Source of the DNA: Setophaga petechia
Taxonomy: Eukaryota > Chordata > Aves > Passeriformes > Parulidae
Assembly (NCBI GenBank): GCA_024362935.1
Contig: JANCRA010000010.1
Span: forward strand, 10,656,501 to 10,720,500
DNA: 64,000 bases
Direction of reading: 5' to 3'
The position numbers and the translations under genes are program-made. Shown piece by piece: positions 48,971 to 60,200 of the stretch (positions are counted from its first letter, which is position 1; each line of letters opens with the position of its first letter). Below the pieces are notes generated by a model. The model was not told where the DNA came from. It worked only from the letters and a program-made list of their open reading frames with translations, and searched no databases.

Positions 48971-51900
48971 TGGGCTGTGGCTCCTTCTCCCTCGCTTCAG
49001 GCCATGCTGTAAATCATGACGTGTTTATTTGTCAGAGCATTGAATTACTGTGGCATGAGCTGGCCGGGCTGCGTGGCAGCACCGTTCCCAAATGATGGCT
49101 CCTCTGAGGGCGAGGTGGGCACAGACTGCCACACAGACACTCAGCCTGCCTGCTGAGAGGGGCAAATTGGGCAACGGCTGTTGCAGCACATCCCACTGTC
49201 ACATTGCCGCAGTTGGTTCTGGCATGGTGTGGGTGCTGTGCTGAGCAGAGGCTGTCAGCCACCCTCTGCTCTCCCCATGCTGCTGGTGTGGCTCTTGCTG
49301 CATCCTGCTTGCCTGGGTGGGGTGCTGGCCTTTGCAACACTGGCCACAGCCCTCTGCATGGCTGCTGTGCTGCAGAGCAGCAGCTGAAAGCACTGAAGGG
49401 AGCTGCTAGTTCACAGCTGATATGCTTCCACACACTTTTTGTGCTGAAACTTGTGTGATGAGCTTTGGGCTGAGCTATTAAATGCTGCTCTGAAATGCCA
49501 ACTCCTATCTTTTGCATTGGTGCTGTGAGCATGTCTGGCCCTGGGGGCTGCCCCAGCCTGACCTGAGGGTAGGAAGCTGGTGGCTGCTCTCCTCTGCACC
49601 TCACAGCCCACGGCAATTTTGGGCTACCCTGTGTGCTTCTGGCTGCCTACTGTTTTTTATTAGTCTGTGGCCTCCCTTGTAAAGAGATAATATATTCTGC
49701 ATTTCTGAGCCTACATAAAATGCACTGTCGTAGTTGGTGGGCCCAAAATGAGCAAGTGGTGAGCTATATTATGTACAGTATGTTGTGTCTGCTCTGGCGC
49801 CCTGCAGCAGAAGGCAAACATCCATGATATGTGCATTTGAAGGTTATTCAAACACAGAAGAGGAAATGCTGTTCCCCTCGGCTAGATACTGACTTGTTCT
49901 ATCTGTGTTTCCTTTAATTGGTGTAATTAACTGTTTTGCATTCCCTTTTCTCACAACAACCTTGCAGCAGTAGGTGCAGCAGTTTTAGTGGACTTTCCAT
50001 AGGCAAATACTGGCAAGCCAGGTCTTGGAACTAGTTTAAATGTCAGTGCTAAAACACTGCTGGGTACATCTTGGAGGTGAGCTTTAGCTTTGCACAGATC
50101 CTCCCTTTGTTATAAGGTGAGTGAGAGGAGCAGGTTTCCCTAGTCTCAGACTACAGGAGCAAAAAGCCTGAACTGGGGTTTATGTGCAGGGTCCTGCATT
50201 TGTCTTTGACACATCTTCCACACTGGGTACTAGCAGTATAATAAATACACATTGTATCTGTCATGGTGTGAGACACAAATCTTGGATTTATCTCTTTGCT
50301 TTTGATCCTTGCTCCAGAACAGGAAATGCTGGCTTGCTAAACAATTTGGTGTCTAACTGTCATCTTGATGGTGCAAGGTATCATATGTTGCCTCACCATC
50401 ACAGCTAGACTGAATTTCTGTAGAGTTTCTCTGCAAAACTAGAAGTAATTCTGCTTGTTGGTCTCCCAAACAATCTGAACTCTAGGTATCTTTGAGCCTC
50501 CTTCAGCACCTGTATGTTCCTGAAGGGCTGCTCTTTGCTGATGTCACTCTAGTTGCAGGGGCTTCTCTGGGCAGTTGTCACTTCCCCAGACATGGCTTGT
50601 TACCAAATTCCCTTGTGGGGGACAAGTTAATGTCTGAGCAGACTTAAAATACCATCTGTGGGAAGACTTGGGATGTTAATCGCGTTGTTTCAGTTTTGTT
50701 CCGGCTGTTGATTACCAGTGTGGTTGCATGCAAATATCCTATAGCTCATGTAACCGCTAGAACAAGATCAATGATCTAATTAAAAGTCAAATAGAAACAG
50801 CTTTAGTTGTCTCTGGGGATTATTGTTTTAGGTAACTCTTTTAGGCATGTAGTAAAAATGCAGCTATGAAGAAGCAGAAAATCTAGGCTGGTGACTGCCA
50901 GGAAAATTTGTGATGATGTTTAAAAAGGCAGTGACTTCTGGTGCCACAGCTGGAGCTCACCTGTGCTGGACACTGCTACTGTGAGAAGTCAGAATTAAGA
51001 CATGGAGGCTTTTAAACCAGAACTGGAGGACCCTCTATGGTGGTGCCACCTTAACGCTCTCAGTACTTTGTGATCATGTGTTCCTGTGCTATTTAGTGCT
51101 GACTTATGTGAGTTCGATGCTCGTAACAGAGGATGCAGCATATGTGCTGGACAGCTGAACACTGGCATCGAACTTGGGTGGCCAGAGGGAAGAGGGTAAC
51201 TTGCCACAGCCCAATACAGCTGCTTTGCAGAAGACCCCAGCTTGCAGAGGTTGCTGCATGTTGATAAACCAGCTCCTGTGCTAATACTGGTACTTCTCTG
51301 GCCTAACCTGAGTGCTGAGCAGGAGCAGGGATTGCTCAATCAAAGTGCTGGTGACCAAGTGACTTGTCTACTTGGTGGAAGGCCACAGTCAGGTGACCCA
51401 GGAGTGCCTGCAGATCCCCAAGCTGCAGTGTGCCTGCAGCTCCCAGGTGGCCAGTTAATGTTTTTTGCTTCCAAAAAACATAGAAGAGCCTGAGATAGTC
51501 TTCTAGTGGTCCAGGTTCTCTCCAAATACACGAGTGAAGAAACGCTGGTTGCATTCAGCTCACAGCCACTGTACAGCAGGGTGGCTCAGCATGCCCTTGG
51601 TGCTGTCACACTGGATGATCTGTGGCTGCTCAGTGAGCGTTGCTGAGCATGCTAATGACTTGCAGACATCTGCAGCTACAGGGATAGAAGCATGTGCTAC
51701 TCCTGGACAAGGGTATTACAAAGACCTTGTCCCATAGAATTAACTGCTTTGCCATTGGGATTCTCACGGCAGTATATCCCAATCTACTGCTTTCTTGAAA
51801 GAGGCAGTTTGGAGCTACTCTGTGAGTGTTGTGTCATGGAGGTTTGCTTTGCTGTGCAAGCACTATGAGCAACAGACTTGAGTGAGGAGCTGCTAGTTCA

Positions 51901-54240
51901 GTCCCTGTAAACAGTGGGGATGTCTGGGATTTCCTGGGTGGAGAGCTCTGCTGATTGACTCTTGTTTCAAACAGGGAAGCCCTCTGAAGTTAGTGGCATA
52001 AAGCCCTACTTCAACACTCCAGGTTTTACCGTGGTTTTGTAGCCTAGCTCTGAGTTTAGTGTTTGAGTAAAGAAATATGTCTTCTGATATAGAGAAATAA
52101 CTGAATAAAGCTGTGTCCCTTTGAAAGGTTTTATTTGTGAAGAGAAAAAATGAGCTGCTTCACGCAGTGCTGCAGCTATTGGTTGAAACCACTGCCTAAG
52201 GCAGAGGAAGTGCAAATATTTAAATTAACCAGCTTTATTACTTAAACATAGGCTTTAACAAGCTGCAGAATATTTCTTATTCTACGTGTAAGAAAAGAAA
52301 CTCAGACTTCTGAAGCAGTACCTGGTTAGCAGCAGTATTTAAGCTCAAATGTAGAAGCTGAAAGAAGCAGCCCAGACTTCCTCTGGGAGTAAGGTAAACA
52401 CCTGTGGGACTCTTGTTGTGGCTGGATGAATGTAAAAGTGCACCAGTAAACATTTTTCAGGGTGAAATGGAGGAATTGCTAAAAAACAATGTTGTCTAAC
52501 CCTGCATCAAACCTGGTAGGTACCTGGAAGAGGTATGGGAGATGAGACAGAGCAATGTAGCTTGTGAAGTTGCTGCAGCTATTCTTTCCAGCTCTAGAAG
52601 AATTGCCTCTAGAGCCAGTGCTCTACGTTTTTAGTGTTGTGTTAAAAATGTGAAATACAATAGGCTTGCAAATGTGAACAGTGTGAGACTGCAGATTAAA
52701 AATGGGATCATGCAGCTGGTGAGGATTTGAGTAATTGCCTGTACCCTTCTTGGTCAGCATGTGTGTGATGGAGTGCTGTCCCTGAGACTCGGGAGAGATC
52801 TGCAAGCTTGTGAAGTTTGGAAAGACTTGTATGAAGCCTTTAGTTGGAGGATTTGAAGTCCAGCCTCGGAGAGGAAAGGTAGTATCCCTCTGAGCACTGG
52901 CAAGTTTGGAAACTGTTAGCAGTCAGAGCCTGTTATGGCTGAGCAGCTCCTGACTAAGTTGGGTTAGGCTGATGGTGTCAGACGAGCAGACCTGCCTCTG
53001 TGTTTTGCTGGGAGAGTGACAGGATGGCCCCTGAGCAGAGCCCTGGCATGGCACTGGACCACAGCACAGGAGGGTAGTTCTGGGGCCTGGGGCTGGTGAG
53101 CCCATGGCAGCTGGGGTGAGCTGGGGACTTGGGCTATTCGGGGCCATGCAAAACGCACACATTTGAAGCGAAGCTTTGCTGTGTGCAGGGAGTGAGTTTG
53201 GGTGGGAGCTGCGGGTGTATGGTTTGCGTGAGCGGGTGTCACACAGCTGCGGCTAATGTGTGCTCAAGCTGTGCCATTAATCCCAGCTGGTCCTCTTTAA
53301 GGTGCTTGGAGACCACCCGTGCACACTGTGCCTCCGCAGACTCAGCACCGTGTTCCGGCCATGAAAGCTCCTCTCAGAAGAGGTCTGTCTGATAGTGGCT
53401 GCCACAGTTGGATGAATTATCTGGGCCTCAAGCCAAGCGTCTATTCCTTATGTTAGCGGCTTGTAGCTGAAACTGTATAAACACAGCGCTGTCGTGTGTG
53501 GGGTGTTAAACACACAGGGCTCAAATCCGCACGGTGCAGGGGAGAGCCTGGTGTGATGTGCAGATGGAAGTGTGCTTACTGTGTTGCACAAGCATACAGA
53601 AATGTGTTCAAGCTTCATTGTTTCCCCAGAAAGAGGGGAGAGCATTTTTCCTTCAAGATACAGCACACAATATTGTTTACTTAAGAATTGGAATTTCAGG
53701 AAGAAAGCAACCCCATTCCTTCTTGGAGAGGACTAGTCATGGTTTCTGGGGGGGTAGAGGGTAGGTGTCTACATGTGAAAGCTCATGGGGTATTAAATTT
53801 AGCTGGCTTATGCACAGAAGCTTGAAGACACCTTCATAATGGTCATGGAAAAGCAGCAATACTTTCCAGGCCATGTATGTGTTTGTAGTGACTGTGTCCT
53901 GCACGTCCTTGCACAGTGTGCAGCTGCAGAAAGCAGCCTGGCTGTGTCTCACCCCCTCCTGCTCGACATTCACAGGGCAATGCTGTGGTGATGGCTGGAG
54001 CTTGAAGACAGGATAAGGGCTCATTTTAGGTGTTCCACATCATCACAGCAGTGCTGAAGGGCAGTGGCCTGGTGGGACAGTTCTGGTGTTGGGGTGTGTG
54101 GGTTTTGGGCTACTTCTGGTGCTCTGTGTTTGTGTTGAGTGAGTACTATGTCTGAATGTCAAAATGAACTGATGAAATTCAGATTTGGGGGGTCATTCCA
54201 AAGTGCCTGTTCCAATCTGCATTGCAGGTACAATTGCACA

Positions 54241-54774
54241 TGTCGTAGTTTAAGCCCAGCCAGCAACTCAGCCCCACACAGCTACTCATTCACTTCCCTG
54301 CTGTGGGATGAGGGAGAGAATTGGAAGAGTAAAAGTGGGAAAACTTGTGTGTTGAGATGAAGAGAGTTTAATAAGCAAAGCAAAACAAGGCATTTATTCA
54401 CCACTTCCTATGGGCAGGAAGGTGTTCAGCCATCTGTCATGTGTAATGGTTACTGAGGAAGGCAGGTGACATCATTACAAATGTCCCCCCTGCTTCTTTC
54501 TTCTGGTTTTGTGGTGAGCATGGTGTTATATAGTATGGGGTATCCCTTGAGTCACTGGGGATCTGCTGTCCCCTCCCAATTTCTTCTGCATCCCCAGCCA
54601 ACTCACTGGTGGGGTGAGAGACAGAAAATGCCTTGATGCTATGTAAGCATTGCTCAGCAGTAACAAAAACATCCTTGTGTTATCAGCATGGTTTTCAGCA
54701 CAAATCCAAAACCCAGCCCTGTTCCAGCTACTGTGAAGAAAATTCACTCTACCCCAGCCAAACTGAGCAGAACA
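54241..54774 (+). mobile_element. Solo LTR of an avian endogenous retrovirus (ERVL-type)
   Basis: The element starts TGTCGTAGTTTAAGCCCAGC and ends in ..GCAGAACA, keeping the TG..CA ends of a retroviral LTR. Internal blocks match a very common avian LTR family: 'gggatgagggagagaattgg' (about 54306), 'agagtttaataagcaaagca' (about 54362), 'ttcaccacttcctatgggcagg' (about 54398), a TATATAG promoter-like string (about 54526), 'ctcactggtggggtgagaga' (about 54602) and 'cagcacaaatccaaaaccca' (about 54697). Length is about 534 bp. No internal viral genes flank it, so it is a solo LTR left by recombination between paired LTRs. No clear target-site duplication is visible: GCACA before, TGTTA after. Orientation is from the TATA-like string and is tentative. 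ERVL assignment is from memory; the LTR call itself is firm. Confidence 0.85.
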
Positions 54775-56799
54775 TGTTAAAATTAATTACCTTGCCTGTT
54801 GCTTCTCAGGGAAATGGTTGGACAGTGATAGCTGGATCAACTCTGTCATTAAGCTGCAGAGCATCTGTAGCATGGTACCTGGGCTTACATGCTTCAAAAC
54901 GAGCCTGCATAGAGCAGTGCTGTTAAGTACTCAGAATCAGAGATGATCAAAACTGAGAAGAACCACAAATCTTTTGTAAAGCTAAAGTAACTGGTAGGTT
55001 ACTTTCTGATGTGTTACTTACCCGAAACCATAAAATGTGCTCCAATCCTCAGTACTTTGGTGCTGCAGTGCAGAGTGGAGATGGGTTGAGCTCTGCAGGG
55101 CTGCATGAATGGGGATTTCCTTTGAACAGCCCCGTGCACAGTGAATCACAGTCAGTGTAGCAATTCTGGTTTCAAATGGAAAAATTGAATCTTGGTGTAT
55201 GTTGTGGCCAAGGATTTCCCCAAACAGTAATCAGTTCTGATAATTTCAAATGTGTTGGTTTTGGCTTCACAAAGTCCAGCCCTTGCAGCTTTTGTGCCTG
55301 GCGTCTGTTACACAGGAGATGTTAGACAGCCCTATCTGAATAGGCTCATTTATCTCTGCAAGATTTTACATGCTGTTTCATATAACTATCTTGACCTACC
55401 CCCAGTGTGAATAAACACGTTGTTAGTAGCACAGAGGTCACTTTGGTGCCTGGAAACCTCTGCATTACTATATTGCTTCTTTGGTCTTGCTGAGGATTTT
55501 TTTTTTTTTTGGTGGTCCTGTCTTCCAATTATTTTCTCTCCAGTATCTGAGGTGCCTGAGGGTGGACTTTCCTGTTATCCCCTGCACTGATGATTGGTAA
55601 CATTCATTCATTAATGTGAGATACAGAACAACACTAACGACTCTGCCAGCCTCTGGGAGGTCTTTGCAGGAGCTAGACAGGTTTTTGACCTTGAAGAGAC
55701 CTGAAGTGACCTGAGATTTAGGATTACCTTAATCCTACAGAGTTGGTTACAGCACTCTTAGGCTTCAGAGACAGTTTGTAGCTTTGTTGTGTCACTTGCA
55801 TTGTTCTGGCACTACGGTTGTTTCTTTCAGTTCAGCCCTTCTGAAAGAGGCTTGGCTTTCTAGTTGTGTATGCACAAGTTGTGTTGTGAGGACATGCTTT
55901 TTTTTGTTTGCACATGTGAATGAGACAACTTTGAGTTGATCAGACTCCTAGAGAAGTGTTTCTTGTGAGCTGTAGACAATTATACATTTGACTAAAATTT
56001 TAACATCTTGCTTAAACTGAAATTCCTTTCCTGTGAATTGGCTGGTGGTGTTGCTGACTCAGGTGTAGCTGTCTGCTCTGATGGGAAGGTGAAGCCTTCC
56101 TGTGCCACGGCAGTAAATGTACTGACTCCTGGGGAGCACGGACCGGGTGTAGGATCGTTCCCTTTTCTCTCCTGTCTCATAACTGGAGGAGGGAGGTGTA
56201 GTTTCTGTCACATCACTTGGTTTCAAAAGTTGAGCCAAGTGTTTCTCAGCAGAGTGTGATAAAGGCAGGAGGATGCCTTCTTCCCCCTCCCTCCATCATT
56301 TAGCAGAAATCCGATTCTGGCATGTTCACTCCCCACTGAGGGGACTTTCCTTCTCAAGTTATTCCTGGATGATTAATTAGCACTTGGACGCCTTGTGCTG
56401 TGCTGTTCCCATGGCTTCCTGGAGCTTCCCTCCACCCGCCTCTGAACCTGGGGCTGCTGGGGCTGAGTGTCCTTGTGGGTGCTATCCTGAAGCCCTTCTC
56501 TACAGCGCCATCCCGTGCTGCCAGGTGCTGGCCGGGGGCTTTCCCAATCCTCCTGTTGTCTGTGAGGCTGATGCCGTCAGCCTTGCCATGCTGCTGGCTC
56601 TGCTGTCCTGGAGGATGGGGCACTGCTGACTCAAGCCCATGGGGAGCAGAATTGTCCCATGCAGCCTTGGGCTCCCTTTGCATAGTGAAGCATGAAGGCT
56701 GGCTGCTCTGCCACCCAGCTTCCACTCATTCCTCCCTGGAAGCGTGGATCTTTGCCATCGAAGGGGCTGAATGTCACCTGCTGGTTCGGTGCAGTCTGT

Positions 56800-57220
56800 C
56801 CCCAGCACAGGCGTGTAGGACCGCGGTGTCCCAGCCGCTCCTGGGGCCGGTAGCAGCACCGGAGGGGCGTGGGATGAGCTCAGCAGCGGGGAATGTGCTG
56901 TGCTGGTGCAGGGGCCGGGCTCACAGGGCCCTTTGTGGGGTGGTTTTGGCACTGATGCCGTGGGCGGTGTCGTGCTGTGGCAGGCCCGGAGCCCGCTGTG
57001 CCGCTGCCAGGTGTGGGGCGGGAGCTGCAGGTGGGGCTCGGGGGTTCCAGCACTGGGGAAAGCCCTTGTGGTGCCTCCTGTGCCCCGGCCGCCGGTGCTC
57101 GGCTGTGCCAGTGCTCGAGGTGAGCCGGGGTTTTGGGGTTAGTGTGGCGCTGGCGCTCTGCCCCCGCCAGGCTGGCGAGGGGCTCGCTGGCCGCGGACAA
57201 AGCAGCACTCATGGCAGCTT
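56800..57220. promoter_or_regulatory. CpG-rich block inside filamin intron 1
   Basis: CpGs cluster from about 56817 ('ggaccgcggtgtcccagccg') through 'gcccggagcccgctgtgccg' (about 56983) and 'ccccggccgccggtgctcgg' (about 57081) to 'cgaggggctcgctggccgcg' (about 57175), about 15 kb into the intron. Flanking DNA is CpG-poor. A 296-codon open frame on the + strand spans it but has no domain and overlaps comparable frames on the other strand, so it is a composition effect. The block could be an alternative promoter giving a filamin transcript lacking exon 1, an enhancer, or an unmethylated relic. Confidence 0.45.
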
Positions 57221-60200
57221 GCTGCTCTACAAAGGCAGAACATTCAGACGCCTTCCTTTCTTCCCCCCGCCCCAAAAGGATGTCAGATAATGGGCACAGC
57301 ATTCCTGTGTGCTGTTCAGCTCGGTATCTGTGCTGCAGTCCTGCAGCTGTGAGAGGGGACCCGCTTGGCCTGAAGTAGCCACAGTGAATGGCAGCTCTTA
57401 CTGTTCTGTTCTGTATTGCATCCTTGCTCACTGCTAATCCCATCCCAGCAGCGTGCCAGCAGTGTGGAGCCCTCCTGGTGCTCACAGACAGCATTCACAG
57501 CAAGGGTTGGATGTGCACTAACACCTGTCTGCAGCTCTTCCTGGATGTAAGAGTAACGTGTTTACCTCCTCATATCCTAACTTGGGATATGGCACTTAAG
57601 GCAGCAGAAACCTAGGTGTGTTCAGACTGAAAGTATTAAGGAATTTGATCGTAAGCCACCCGCAGTTTGACTATATTCCCCAGCCCCCTTAAGAATTCCT
57701 AATTTTGAAATTCTTGACTTCTCCTTCAAACCCCCTTGAGTGATTTCAGTTTCTCTTGGAGAAGCTGGGTTTGTTGCTGTTATACTGCTGGCTTAAACTT
57801 GCTTTGTGTTATTCCTTTGTCTTCTGGATGTGAGACATGAGTTTTCTCTGCGTACCTATTAAGAAGTTGGGCAGAGCTATTTTAATCTGTACTTTGCTCC
57901 TGAGAGCTCCATTGGTTTGATTATTTTTATTCTTTACTGTATTAAAAGTCCGTGTGATATTTTTTTTGCCAAACCTGGACTAAAAAGACTGGATTTGAAC
58001 TTATTTTTTCAGTTGCCAGCTCCACCTCATGAGATCCTTTCTAGAGGCCCAATAGGCAGTATAGGATGATGTATGCAACAGTTGCCTGAAGTTCTGACAT
58101 AATTGTTTTCAAATCCAGTTGAAGTAAACACTATTTTAATAGTTTAAAACCCTCTGAAGTGTAGGGTTTAATATCTCAAATCCAAAGATTTAGATTTGTC
58201 TCACAAAGGAATCTTACTTTTTTTTTTAATAACCGATCACCCTGGTAAGCCTAGAAGAAAATAGATTCTGTCTCGTGCAAAAAAATAAAACTCTTATCTT
58301 CTTTTCCCTCCTCCTGCCTGTGTCTAGATCACCACTCAGTTACTGTTCTTCCAACCCTCCAGTGAAAAGTCATTCCTCCTCTGGAAAGCCTACCTTGTAA
58401 AAAGCTTAGTGGATCTCTGACTGTACATGGTGTATCACTTAGACTTCCTGAAGGTACACTTCCTCAGGTGATGGAATCCCTGAGGCTGGTTAGCAAAGCT
58501 GAGGAGTGCCTGTGCCTTGGCAGGGTGTGGGTGCTCAGCTGGGAGCCAGTGAGCTGTAAACCCATGGGGACTCAGGTAGGCTGGTTCTGAGGATCAGCTG
58601 TCCTGGGGGTCACAGCACTGCCTGCCAGTGCTGCTGAGAAGCAGAGCTGCAGTGGGACTGGAGCATGTGGCAGTTAGAGGCTGGCAGTCACAGCTGGGTG
58701 TCCACAAACCGGCCCTGTGCCATAGGCACAGCCTGTGCCTCCCTGGGGTGGGTGGCTGCACATGGCAGGGCACTGGAGATGTGCTGGCCCTGAGGAGCTG
58801 GGATGGGGACCTGGGCTTAAGGGACACTGGAGGAAATGGCTGCAGTATGCTCTCAAAGCACAGAGGAACCCCTGTAATTGATTTAAAGACATATTATCCC
58901 CACAGAGGATGTCGCTAATGTCTTTAGCAGACTCAGTAAGCCTGTGAACACATACTGTATGCTTCAGCAAAGAATTTCCTTGGGCAGCTTGCTCAGCTCC
59001 ATCTCATCTGCATACTTCTGTTTGGCATGTGGCTCCGCTCACTGTGGTGTTTTCTTTGTTCCAGAAGATTAAGCCTTAATCATTGCTTAATTTTTCTGTG
59101 CCATAGCTGCTATAGCTATTTAAAAATGGGTGAGAATAGCTAGAGGTGGGGAAATGCTTAGACAAAGACGCTAAGATCTAAAATTTCTACAGTCTCTTCA
59201 TAACTGATCCATAATTGCTATGAGCTTTGTGTGTGCTATGCAAAATTATTCCTTCCATGCCTGGAAATAAGGAGTAAGGATTGTTGGTGAGACTTCTCCT
59301 TTGTTTTGTATTGAGAACCATGGATTTGGTTTCTCCCTATGGATAATGCATAGAACAAATGTTTAAATATGGAAGACACAAAAAATGAAGAGGAAGACCA
59401 CTTTTTAGAGAAGGTGGATGGAAAAAACAGTACTGGTTGTGGTTTAACTTCTCAGTGTGAAAATCAACAGCAAAGCTTTTGAGATGGCTCTGTGAGATAG
59501 TGAACGTACTGTTGACTTCAGGCTGAGCCATGAAACTATTAAAAAAAAAAATAAAATTCACTACTTAAAAGCTGCTTTTTCAGCCCTTCATTTGTTTTGC
59601 AATACTTCCACAGTCTGTATGACTAGCTTGATTTAGTAAGGAAGCTGTCTGCCTCAGTAGCTTGTTTCCACTAATTGTCCAGCAGAGAATGACTTGCAGC
59701 TCTGCTGTAGGGCAGAGTTCAAGCAACATTGCCACAGTTTGGGTAGTACTTATGCCTAACCTGAATGCAGAGCAGACTTGCACATGAGCAGAAGATGCTA
59801 GTCACAAACTTGTTTATAATGCTTTTTTGTTGGTTTTTTTTTTCCTAAATGATAGAATTATAGACCTAATAAAGGTCATATTGTTCAAGCCATGTGTTCA
59901 AAGTAGAATTTAGGGGGTTCTAATGGAGTAGATAAATGTGCAAGCTTCTAGCCAGTGCCAGGTTTCAGTTCTGGCACTAGCTCCTGGGGCAGCTATAAGC
60001 AGAAATGCAGAGGATCAAGAACTGGCAGTTTTCTACTTGGTAGGTTGAGTTGGGAAGTTTTTTGTGGCCCAAGCCATAAAAATGACACACATTTGTCTCA
60101 AAATGGTCACATTGCTGGCTCAGACTAGTCACACTGCACTTGGACATCTTTCTTTTTTATTTGAGGAGTGTGATTTTAGCAGTCCAAGTGTAACATATCG

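Noticed and set aside
56400..57290. 296-codon open frame on the + strand, the longest in the window.
   Set aside because: It coincides with the intronic CpG-rich block and overlaps 150- and 204-codon frames on the - strand. It has no domain and its start codon has no special context. Composition explains it.
59850..59945. Possible reverse-oriented old CR1 end ('atgatagaattatagacc..aaaggtcat').
   Set aside because: Only a short, gapped resemblance to the CR1 terminus; too diverged to call by eye.
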